Below are positions 54,264 to 62,126 of a stretch of 64,000 nucleotides of DNA, one piece after another (position 1 is the first letter of the stretch; every line of letters starts with the position of its first letter). The stretch covers positions 434,001-498,000 of the forward strand of contig NZ_JAVDQG010000002.1 in assembly GCF_031454155.1 (NCBI RefSeq), read 5' to 3'. Under the pieces are notes generated by a model that was not told where the DNA came from, ran no database searches, and saw nothing but the letters and a program-made list of their open reading frames with translations. Made by a program: the position numbers and the translations under genes. The DNA is from Desmospora profundinema (GTDB lineage Bacteria; Bacillota; Bacilli; Thermoactinomycetales; DSM-45169).

Positions 54264-56537
54264 TCATCCTTTCTCTTGGTCCATCGATGTCTGGAGACGA
54301 TGCCGGTATTTTTGATAGGCAAATGAAACCCCCAGGAGGATCACACCCAGACCCATAAAGGATACAATCCGATACACAGATTCCAGAAAGGACAGATCCC
54401 ATACAAAAATCTTTATGATGGTGATTCCAAACAAAACCATCGCCATCCACCGCATGCTGCCCAGGCGCCTGATGATCCCCACTGTCATCAGCAGTACGGA
54501 ATACACCAGCCACACGATCGACAATGTCAGCCTCTCTCCGTTCAACAGAGCTTCCAGATCCGGGGTCCCGGCTCCACTTTGCCGAGCCTGATCCATCAGC
54601 AGGCCAAACAGATCCCTTGTTTCCGCCGACAGGCCCAGAAAGAGAAAGAAGACGGCGATTCCCGGCAACAGTCGCCGTAACTCGTATGCCCACGAAGCTT
54701 CTTTCTTTTTCAAGGTCCAGGCCCAGCCTGCAATTCCTCCCAACAAAATCAGCATATAAGGGGTGCGGCCATTGAGAAGAAGCATAAATTCTTGGATGGG
54801 TTGATAAGGGACCAACATCCATACAGCGCCGGTGAGAATCGCCAATATAGCACTACATACGGCTATTCCCATCAGGACGGGGTGTCCCTTTTCTCCTTTT
54901 AACTGAAGCAGTACCCAACCATAGACCATCCACCATGTTGCCCAAGCAAACGGCAACCAAAACGCTTCTTCCCCTGTCGAACGGACCTCAAACCACTGGA
55001 ACAATTCCATTGTTCCCCAAATGAAAAGGAGCATTCCCCAGGCGGCATGCAGAATCCCGGCAAGTACCGATTGACCGGGCAAACCCTTGGATCCCCGGGA
55101 TTGGTAGGCTCCCCATACCAGACTGCCCGCCAGCGCCAACGTTGCTAGGCTCCGTTCATGAAAGAGCGGCCACGCATCGGATAACTCCCACGCTCCTACT
55201 AATCCCGCACCGATCCAGGTCAAAACGGCCAACAGCGTGACGGCATGACCCGCTACCCACCAATGCATCTTTTCTTGGGTGCGCCCCCGGTGAACGGCTC
55301 CCGCGGCCAACAACGACCACAGCACCAAGGTCCATGATAGAGGAAACTGAAGGGCCAGCCCCCACGCCATAAACAGCACGGCAACACTTTCATAGACGGG
55401 GATCACTCTGTCCGTCCGCACACCGAAACGAGAGGCGGTCAGATAGTATACCAATCCCAATCCCATGAGAGCTAAACCCGATGAATCCTCCCAAAACCGT
55501 TCCGTCAGCCCCACCAGGGCGACCGCTGCGATTCCAGCATGCAGAGCGGACACTCCCGGAAGCAGAGCCGAACGGCTGCCGCCCGCGGCAACCATGCGAA
55601 CATCTACTCCGAAGAAGAGTAACCAATAAGCAAGGAGAAAGACAGCCAACCCGTTCCCTTCCTCTGCGGCGAAAAAGGCCAGCCCCCACATTACATAAGT
55701 GCCCACCAGGGTGAACAGATGGAGAATAAACCATTTTTCTCTCCTTAAGAATACCCCTGTCATCCCCAAGGCAAAGACACCGGTATAGAGAAGCAGGCCC
55801 ATAGGGGAAGCCGCCTCGCTGTGAAGTAGAAATGGAGTGGTAAACCCTCCTGCCCACGCCAACAGCGCCACCGCAAGCGAGTGATGGCGAAGTGCCAGGA
55901 ACATCCCCAGCGCTGTGACCCCCGCCATCAACAACAGAGCCGGAACAAACGGAACCAGTTGATAAAATTGATGGGCGGCATAGACCGAGCCGTAGAGAAT
56001 GGCGATCCCCCCTCCCACCACTCCCTGGGAAAACACCCGGTAGCCTTGACGCCTGGTGCGAATGCCATACCCGATCAACAAGAACCCCAAGGCTCCTCCC
56101 AACAACACCTGGTTACTTTCATGAATCCAGTTGTGATCAAACGCATATTTCAAAAAAAAGACCACACCCAGAAAAAGAGCAAATGCACCAATCCGATTGA
56201 GTACCCTTCCTCCCACAAACCACTCCCATCCCTCGCGAATCACTCCGGAATCAGCGTCCGCCCCTTCTGTTGGTTTGGGTTCTGATGGTGCAGATGGAGG
56301 CGAAGCCATCGATTGCTCCTCCGTCGGATGGATTCGTTTAGAGAAGGGATCGTCCCGAACCGGTTCCACCGCCGGAGGGGATGCAAAGGAAGGCGTTGGA
56401 TCCTGAACCTTGGATCCATTCTGATTCTCCCGTTCCCACCGCTTTTTTAATTGGTTAAATTGAATGGTTAATACCAGATTCCACAGGATCAATCCCATCA
56501 CGATCAAAAACAGTATCATAAAAAATAATATCGTCAC
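54264..56537 (-). CDS. DUF2339 polytopic membrane protein
   Basis: 757 residues. An N-terminal span (ILFFMILFLIVMGLILW) is followed by a Pro/Glu-rich linker (about 35-105), then the family start WEWFVGGRVLNRIGAFALFLG and about twenty further spans. DUF2339 proteins are broadly distributed and of unknown function. The GTG start follows AGGAGGG. First gene of a two-gene unit with the dehydrogenase; no biochemical link is obvious. Confidence 0.88.
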   Translation of the reverse strand: MTILFFMILFLIVMGLILWNLVLTIQFNQLKKRWERENQNGSKVQDPTPSFASPPAVEPVRDDPFSKRIHPTEEQSMASPPSAPSEPKPTEGADADSGVIREGWEWFVGGRVLNRIGAFALFLGVVFFLKYAFDHNWIHESNQVLLGGALGFLLIGYGIRTRRQGYRVFSQGVVGGGIAILYGSVYAAHQFYQLVPFVPALLLMAGVTALGMFLALRHHSLAVALLAWAGGFTTPFLLHSEAASPMGLLLYTGVFALGMTGVFLRREKWFILHLFTLVGTYVMWGLAFFAAEEGNGLAVFLLAYWLLFFGVDVRMVAAGGSRSALLPGVSALHAGIAAVALVGLTERFWEDSSGLALMGLGLVYYLTASRFGVRTDRVIPVYESVAVLFMAWGLALQFPLSWTLVLWSLLAAGAVHRGRTQEKMHWWVAGHAVTLLAVLTWIGAGLVGAWELSDAWPLFHERSLATLALAGSLVWGAYQSRGSKGLPGQSVLAGILHAAWGMLLFIWGTMELFQWFEVRSTGEEAFWLPFAWATWWMVYGWVLLQLKGEKGHPVLMGIAVCSAILAILTGAVWMLVPYQPIQEFMLLLNGRTPYMLILLGGIAGWAWTLKKKEASWAYELRRLLPGIAVFFLFLGLSAETRDLFGLLMDQARQSGAGTPDLEALLNGERLTLSIVWLVYSVLLMTVGIIRRLGSMRWMAMVLFGITIIKIFVWDLSFLESVYRIVSFMGLGVILLGVSFAYQKYRHRLQTSMDQEKG

Positions 56538-56804
56538 CTGAATGTCCCTCCTGTATCTTTACCCATACGAAACATTCGCCGGAAGGTTTCGCACTTCCTT
56601 CCACCCACCATCAGTTTGGTGGACCAAGGAAGCCCCTATTCTCTGTAAATGGATTCGCATCTGTTCAATCATTAAATCATTCGATATAAAATCCAAACCA
56701 ACGAAAAAAAGCTGTCAAAAATTATTAGAGACAGCCCATCCATATTATGGACAAAATATTTAATAGGCAGCAACCGGAACCTTCCGTGCGGTCGCCGCCA
56801 CCCA
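56538..56804. other. Intergenic region with two short hairpins
   Basis: Between DUF2339 and tatA. CGAAAC...GTTTCG and CCACC...GGTGG make two small inverted repeats near 56568-56625; neither is followed by a T-run. No gene with a ribosome site. The DUF2339 promoter is probably here but no clear match is seen. Confidence 0.45.
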
Positions 56805-56851
56805 GGCAAAAGAAGAAAGATGTAAGCAGGATCCGTTCCCACCTACATCTT
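56805..56851 (-). terminator. Probable terminator of tatA
   Basis: AAGATGTA and TACATCTT form an 8-bp stem with a 19-base loop; on the minus strand a pyrimidine-rich CTTTCTTCTTTT follows. It starts 11 bp after the tatA stop. Confidence 0.6.
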
Positions 56852-56861
56852 TTTCGTTTGA

Positions 56862-57071
56862 TCATTTTTTTTCGCTTTCTGCTGGTTGTTGTCGATCGGC
56901 TGTTTCCGAGCCCTTTCCGTCCCCTGAAACAAGGTCATTTGCCGCTTTTTTGAATTCTTTTAAGGTGGTTCCGAAAGCGCGACCCAGTTCAGGTAATTTG
57001 GAAGGGCCGAAAATAATCAGCGCAATCACCAGGATGAGAATGAAGCCTGAAATCCCTATGTTTTGTGGCAA
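56862..57071 (-). CDS. tatA: Twin-arginine translocase subunit TatA
   Basis: 69 residues: a single N-terminal membrane helix ([13 protein letters not shown]), the [14 protein letters not shown] hinge and amphipathic helix typical of TatA, and a polar tail. It forms the pore-like part of the Tat pathway that exports folded proteins. TTG start with AGGAGG 8 nt upstream. It follows phoX, whose product has a Tat signal; such pairing (phoD-tatAd in Bacillus) suggests a dedicated translocase. tatC is not in the window. A dispersed repeat lies between phoX and tatA. Confidence 0.94.
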   Translation of the reverse strand: MPQNIGISGFILILVIALIIFGPSKLPELGRAFGTTLKEFKKAANDLVSGDGKGSETADRQQPAESEKK

Positions 57072-57097
57072 GTAATCCGCCTCCTAAAACGGCTACT

Positions 57098-57267
57098 AGG
57101 GCGTGTCTGAACAATCCGTAGCGCGAGATCCCGGGTCGGTATGGCTGTCTTCGTTTCGTTGCAAAAAGCGCATAGTGAGACTTGTGCTCTGTGAGTGCAA
57201 AGGCGAACCAAAAGCCATACCGACCCTCCCTTCTACTCACGGAAGATTGAATGACCAGACAGGCCCT
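57098..57267 (+). repeat. MITE-like dispersed element (copy F), most complete
   Basis: 170 bp. Ends AGGGCGTGTCTGAACAATCC and, inverted, AGGGCCTGTCTGGTCATTCA match at 13 of the first 15 positions. Arms GGGTCGGTATGGCT and AGCCATACCGACCC pair perfectly over 14 bp. Inside lies a shortened core GTGAGACTTGTGCT with AGTGCAAAGG. It sits 12 bp upstream of tatA's ribosome site, between phoX and tatA. TA flanks both ends. No reading frame. Confidence 0.85.
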
Positions 57268-57311
57268 AATCATTAATATGAAACCAATGGATATTTTCTC
57301 TCATATCCCTT

Positions 57312-58754
57312 TTATAAGATGGGAACACCGTGGCGATGCAATGCGGCCGCTTCGAGTTGGGATATGCCCTGACGCTCTGCAAATACAGCCAGCTCATCCG
57401 ATATACGGGGCGCAAATGGTTGTGGAGGAGCGGCAACACTCATCTGACTTTGACGGAAGGCATTGCGGCGAGCGAACGGTCCCCCGATCGCGAACGTCAT
57501 ACCCGGATCTTGAATATTGACGAACAGAGTGTTTCCATCCGGGGAGAATGCCGGTCCCGCAAATTCAGAATCGTTTAGCTGATTTTCTGCAAATGGATAA
57601 ACCTTCCCTTCTGGAGTCAGACCAATAATCCGATCATTTCCGGGCCCATCTTCCGCAATCCAGAGGTCTCCCCAAGGTGTGATCGTAATATTGTCCGGCA
57701 TGTCTAAATCATTCGCATCAGAGGATTCATAGAAGAGCTCTAACGTATTCGTGGATGGGAAATAACGATAAATACGGCCATGTCGCCCTTCACCCGCATT
57801 CGTATCGTCAAACCAGAATGTTCCGGCAGCAAACCATGCTCCTTCCAACCGGCTAAATGCAATACAACCAAGATCTCTCGCATCTTCTTTCGCTCGCTCA
57901 GGATTGACCCTCTTCCAAATGATCCCGAATTTTTTTCCGTTCGTGAAGTTACTTGCTGAAGAAGCAGGCAATTCATCAATGGCGGCTGCTTCAAGAATGC
58001 CGCCTTTTTGTAAAGAACCGAGTTTTTGGCTGCGGTCATGGGGAGTGAAACGATAAAGAAAACTGGGACTGTTATCTTCCGTTAAGTACCAAATGCCCGT
58101 CGCTGGATCGACCGCACAAGCTTCATGTGAAAAATACCCCATATCACGAATAGGCGTTCTGGACATTTCGTTCTCTGGATCACGCGGATTCACTTCAAAA
58201 ACAAAGCCGTGCCCCAGATTGCGGGTCTCTTCACATGTTAACCAAGTGCCCCAGGTTGAGGGCCCCCCTGCACAGTTTCGAATATTTCCCGAATTGGTTA
58301 CATATTCGCGGATTACTTTTCGATCCGGTGTAACGACGAGAGCGGTTGTACCGCCAGCTGCGCCTCTGCTCCATGGATTTTTCCCGTTGACAGGGTATGG
58401 GGAGTTTGTTCCAAGTTCATGGTTTCGAACGAGGATGGTTGTATTTTTGGGTCCTGGAAAAGCGGCCATCCCATCGTGAGCAGCTGGAACCCGGTCCCCA
58501 TTTGACATTTTGTCTCCTGTCCTGGAAATGATCCTGTAATGAAATCCTTGTGGGAGATCCAAGATCCCTTCCGGATCCTTTATTAAAGGTCCATATCCGC
58601 CAAAGCCGCTAGTAGGGTGTATCGCTTCATTAGCAGATGCGATCCCCCTTGTTGCATCACCGAATGAGAATAAACCCGTTGTCCCCAGTGTAAAGGCTAC
58701 TGTACTCATCCCCGCTGCTTTTAAAAAATCTCTGCGGTTCATTTTGTCACCCAA
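57312..58754 (-). CDS. phoX: Tat-exported phosphatase PhoX (DUF839)
   Basis: 480 residues. A Tat signal MNRRDFLKAAGMSTVAFTLG starts at residue 5, with the twin Arg intact. The mature part has PhoX-family segments (VRNHELGTNSPYPV; TWLTCEETRNLGHGFVFEV; GIWYLTEDNSPSFLYRF; EDGPGNDRIIGL) whose acidic and Cys residues hold Ca/Fe in known PhoX. It would release phosphate outside the cell. TTG start with AAGGAGG 9 nt upstream. The gene is somewhat less GC-rich than neighbours, and its 5' leader (58755-58880) is very AT-rich. Confidence 0.92.
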   Translation of the reverse strand: MGDKMNRRDFLKAAGMSTVAFTLGTTGLFSFGDATRGIASANEAIHPTSGFGGYGPLIKDPEGILDLPQGFHYRIISRTGDKMSNGDRVPAAHDGMAAFPGPKNTTILVRNHELGTNSPYPVNGKNPWSRGAAGGTTALVVTPDRKVIREYVTNSGNIRNCAGGPSTWGTWLTCEETRNLGHGFVFEVNPRDPENEMSRTPIRDMGYFSHEACAVDPATGIWYLTEDNSPSFLYRFTPHDRSQKLGSLQKGGILEAAAIDELPASSASNFTNGKKFGIIWKRVNPERAKEDARDLGCIAFSRLEGAWFAAGTFWFDDTNAGEGRHGRIYRYFPSTNTLELFYESSDANDLDMPDNITITPWGDLWIAEDGPGNDRIIGLTPEGKVYPFAENQLNDSEFAGPAFSPDGNTLFVNIQDPGMTFAIGGPFARRNAFRQSQMSVAAPPQPFAPRISDELAVFAERQGISQLEAAALHRHGVPIL

Positions 58755-58989
58755 ATGAAAAAACCTCCTTGTTTAATCCAGGAAGAGTCACTTTCATATC
58801 TGTCAATAAATTAACAGAGAATCTTTAAATAAATATATTTTTTCTCTAAAAAATCAGTTAAATAAGAAGAGTAAAACAGTTTATCCTCCTTGCATCCAAG
58901 ATAAAAAAGAATCAACCCCCAGCACAAACAAGAACCCATGTGTGCAGGAAGCTGTCTGGAGGAACGGAAGGGAAGAGGATCACTCCCTA

Positions 58990-60204
58990 TCATTCTTGTT
59001 CCAACAAGGGAACCTGACGAATCGCCAGCCAGGAAAACAACTGTACAAAAGCAACGGGGATCAACAGCCATTTCATCTGCATCAGATTCGGCTCCCGGGT
59101 GACCCACCACAAGAAACCGATCACGCTGAGAACCCTTCCCGCATTTAAAGCCAATTCCCTGGCGACCACGTATTCCACCCTTAATTTGGCGGTTTCGTTG
59201 CTTTCACCGATGACATCAAAAACCGCTGATGTAAGCGGAACCATATAGATCGGATAAAAAAGGGCGGAGCCGACGCCCAGGAAAATCAATGTAAATGCAT
59301 TTACATCCCAAAGTAGCGGTAGGGACACGATTCCCATCATCACAGTCCCCAAAAATATACCCTCATCCCGCCATCGACGTCTTAAGTAACGACCCACCAG
59401 AAAGTAAGAAAGCAGCGATACCGCAGATGCCATCGTCAGGTACCACCCCAGAATCAACTCATTGCCGATGGCTACGAAGATGAGAAGGCTGAGCAAAAAC
59501 GCAAATAATCCCTCCCGGACTCCCTGAGCCACCATCGCCAAATTGACCCAAAACCAGTGGCTCCCTTTTTTTACGGTATCCTTCAGGATGATCTTTAATC
59601 GAAACACGCCATGGGCACGTCGCCGTTTCAACATGAAACTAACGATCACCGCCAGTAAAAAAACGGCCAAAGATAAGGAGAAAATAATGCGATAGCCCGT
59701 AAATTGGTCAATGCGGGTGATAATCCAACCTGAAACCAACGGAGCCGCCATCCCGGCCGCAGACGTAAGCAGACCATTCATCCCGTTAAAGATATCACGG
59801 TTGTAACGCTCGGTAATTTCAAAATAGAGGACATTGTACGATAGCCAAAAAAAGCCGGAGCCCACGCCCATAAAAACGCCTAATCCGTCCACCACTCGAA
59901 CGGACTCTTTTCCCAATACCAACACAGCCAAATAGAAAAGCGCCTGCAACGCCACTCCGATCCGAATGGCGATCACCCGGTCTACCTGCTTGGCTAAACG
60001 GCCGGCAAAAACAAAAGTGACGGCCATTGCGAGATAACTCGCCAAATTAAATCGGCCGATCACCAGATAATCCTCTTTAATTTTCCATAAGTAAACATTC
60101 ACAAATGTGTTGGATAGTGCCGTCGACACAGCGAACAGCCCACTGATGATCAACAGCAGCCATGCCGCACGATCCAACCGGTTGGTATCACCGAAAACAC
60201 TCAT
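58990..60204 (-). CDS. MFS transporter
   Basis: 404 residues with 12 predicted spans in two halves split by a basic loop near residue 205 (LKRRRAHGVF). The motif FAGRLAKQVDR between spans 2 and 3 resembles the MFS A-motif. It looks like a YqgE/YfkF-type exporter; the substrate is unknown. GGTGAGG precedes the ATG. Single gene, separated from phoX by an AT-rich gap. Confidence 0.86.
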   Translation of the reverse strand: MSVFGDTNRLDRAAWLLLIISGLFAVSTALSNTFVNVYLWKIKEDYLVIGRFNLASYLAMAVTFVFAGRLAKQVDRVIAIRIGVALQALFYLAVLVLGKESVRVVDGLGVFMGVGSGFFWLSYNVLYFEITERYNRDIFNGMNGLLTSAAGMAAPLVSGWIITRIDQFTGYRIIFSLSLAVFLLAVIVSFMLKRRRAHGVFRLKIILKDTVKKGSHWFWVNLAMVAQGVREGLFAFLLSLLIFVAIGNELILGWYLTMASAVSLLSYFLVGRYLRRRWRDEGIFLGTVMMGIVSLPLLWDVNAFTLIFLGVGSALFYPIYMVPLTSAVFDVIGESNETAKLRVEYVVARELALNAGRVLSVIGFLWWVTREPNLMQMKWLLIPVAFVQLFSWLAIRQVPLLEQE

Positions 60205-60307
60205 CGCGCCTCACCACGCATATCTTGCCCAACATGGAGAGAAACATGAGGAAGCCCTTTTTTGGACGACAAATCCAGACGGGCTGAACCCGAAGAAATG
60301 GAAGGTG

Positions 60308-60907
60308 TCAGCGTTGCTTCATCCCCAAAAGGGGACCCGCCAACAGCATGCCTGCAAACAACCCGCCTAAATGGGCGATTAGGTTTATATTGGGAACGAT
60401 TAAACTAAACAGGATATTGATCCCCACCAAGGCCATAAATCCTTTTCCTGTGTTAGGATCCATCGAACCACGGCGAAACAGAATCAAGTAAAGATAGACG
60501 CCGAACAAACCGTAAATCGCTCCCGACGCCCCAGCACTGATCCCGGCGGTACCCAGATAAACCGTGGCCAAATTACCCATAATCCCTGTCAACAAATAGA
60601 GGACAATGAAATAAAAACGGCCAAACAGCCACTCCAACTGGGGACCCAACAAATATAACGCAAAACTGTTAAACAGAAAATGCATCCAGCCGATATGCAA
60701 AAAAATCGGGGTAATCAATCTCCACCACTCACCGGCTGTCAACAACGTCGTTTCCAATGCCCCAAATTGAATGAGAACCCGTTGGTTTTCCGATCCACCG
60801 CTGACCGTCATTAACAACATCAATACGGTCTGGATAAGCAGAATAGTCGTTACAACCGGAAAGTAGGAACGAAAACGCCGGAAGGGCAACTGTGTGTGAT
60901 TAAACAA
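60308..60907 (-). CDS. Rhomboid family intramembrane serine protease
   Basis: 199 residues with six spans. The catalytic Ser is in GASGAIYGLFG (near residue 128) and the catalytic His in NLIAHLGGLFAG (near 181); HFLFNSFALYLLG holds the conserved His-x-x-x-Asn. The N-terminal tail is short. TTG start behind GGGGGGAG. It follows psd by 19 bp on the same strand and probably shares its transcript. Confidence 0.92.
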   Translation of the reverse strand: MFNHTQLPFRRFRSYFPVVTTILLIQTVLMLLMTVSGGSENQRVLIQFGALETTLLTAGEWWRLITPIFLHIGWMHFLFNSFALYLLGPQLEWLFGRFYFIVLYLLTGIMGNLATVYLGTAGISAGASGAIYGLFGVYLYLILFRRGSMDPNTGKGFMALVGINILFSLIVPNINLIAHLGGLFAGMLLAGPLLGMKQR

Positions 60908-60926
60908 GAAACTCCCCCCTTTCCAT

Positions 60927-61784
60927 CTACGACTCGGGAACGTCGATTAACTGTCCGATGGGTTGTCCCATCTGCACCCGGCCACCTGGGCGGATGGGTT
61001 CCAGCCATTGAACCGAACGGGCCTGAAACAACAGAATGACCGTGGATCCAAACTCGAAACGTCCCATTTCCTCTCCCTTTTCCCATACTGCGATTTCCCG
61101 ATATTCCCGGCGAACCGGTGATTTTTTCCCACGACGATTGGTAAGGATGTCGGGATCATAGGAGACTCGAATGCTTCCGACATTGGTTGCGCCTACTTTT
61201 ACCAAAGCCATCCGGCCCGCTTTGGTTTCCATGTAGGTAATCAACCGTTCATTTCGGGTGAATAATCCTGGTATGCGCCTGACGCCCATCTCATTAACCG
61301 GAAAAAGGGTGCCCGGGATCCAGGTGAGATGCGTAACACGACCCGCAACAGGTGTATGGATGCGATGATAATCCCTTGGACTCAGGTACACGGTGAGGTA
61401 CGAACCCCCACGGAAGGAGTCCACATCAGTCCCAGCTCCTCCCAACAAAGCCTCCAAAGAATATTGAACTCCTTTGGCTTGTATCAGGGTATCTTCTTCC
61501 ACTGTTCCCGCTTGGGATACCGTTCCATCCACAGGACTGACCACCATCCGGGGATCCGGGTCCACCGGTCGTGCCCCTTCCTTTAGGCCTCTAACAAAAA
61601 ATTCCATAAGAGATTCATATTGTGAAGCCGGTTTTTCCACTTGTGACAAATCTACATCAAATCGACGAATATAAAACGGAATCAATCGTCTGCTCAATGG
61701 GCTGCGCGCAAAACTCCCCATCAGCCGGGAGAGCGTTCGTTTGGGTAACACGTGCAGCGCAGACAGGAATAAGTTTTCTTTCAT
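60927..61784 (-). CDS. psd: Phosphatidylserine decarboxylase proenzyme
   Basis: 285 residues. It converts phosphatidylserine to phosphatidylethanolamine at the membrane. The self-cleavage motif is FGST (EFGSTVILLF, near residue 252) in place of the common LGST; the Ser becomes the pyruvoyl group. SPVDGTVSQAG and YHRIHTPVAGRV hold the charge-relay Asp and His. The ATG at 61784 follows AGGAGG. Phosphatidylserine synthase is not in the window. Confidence 0.94.
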   Translation of the reverse strand: MKENLFLSALHVLPKRTLSRLMGSFARSPLSRRLIPFYIRRFDVDLSQVEKPASQYESLMEFFVRGLKEGARPVDPDPRMVVSPVDGTVSQAGTVEEDTLIQAKGVQYSLEALLGGAGTDVDSFRGGSYLTVYLSPRDYHRIHTPVAGRVTHLTWIPGTLFPVNEMGVRRIPGLFTRNERLITYMETKAGRMALVKVGATNVGSIRVSYDPDILTNRRGKKSPVRREYREIAVWEKGEEMGRFEFGSTVILLFQARSVQWLEPIRPGGRVQMGQPIGQLIDVPES

Positions 61785-61873
61785 TGGTGCCTCCTCAGGC
61801 AATAAATAGTTCCAAATCCAACGAGTGAATCCAATGGTTCGGGACACAATACGGATACGGAGGTGATATACAA

Positions 61874-62065
61874 ATGGCTTTTCAACCCAAAGGGGCCAAA
61901 ACCAACGCCCAACAAGTCCGTCAACAAAACCAGCAAGCCGCGCAACAAGGGGCTCAACAACAACAACAGCAGTTCCAGCAAGAGTTTGCTGCTGAGACGA
62001 ACGCCCAGCAAGTTCGTCAGAAAAACCAACAATCACAAGCTCGCAAAGGGCAAAACCAACAGTAA
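61874..62065 (+). CDS. sspE: Gamma-type small acid-soluble spore protein
   Basis: 63 residues, Gln/Asn/Ala-rich, with two copies of TNAQQVRQxNQQ (about residues 10-21 and 42-53) around a poly-Gln linker and a GPR-type cleavage context (FAAETNA) before the second repeat. Gamma SASPs store amino acids for outgrowth. CGGAGGTG precedes the ATG. A weak sigma-G-like pair (GAGTG, 17 bp, CACAATA) lies upstream. Single gene with its own terminator. Confidence 0.94.
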   Translation: MAFQPKGAKTNAQQVRQQNQQAAQQGAQQQQQQFQQEFAAETNAQQVRQKNQQSQARKGQNQQ

Positions 62066-62079
62066 TATCCATTATAACG

Positions 62080-62115
62080 GATCCCATCCTGCTCCGCAGG
62101 ATGGGATCGCTTTTA
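62080..62115 (+). terminator. Terminator after the SASP gene
   Basis: GATCCCATCCT and AGGATGGGATC pair over 11 bp with a 7-base loop, followed by GCTTTT. The convergent PBP gene ends 12 bp further. Confidence 0.9.
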
Positions 62116-62126
62116 TACGGACCATT

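Noticed and set aside
54259-54822. Upstream extension of the dehydrogenase frame into the DUF2339 gene
   Set aside because: The frame stays open by chance over the 3' end of DUF2339; the ATG at 54258 has a ribosome site and homology begins there.
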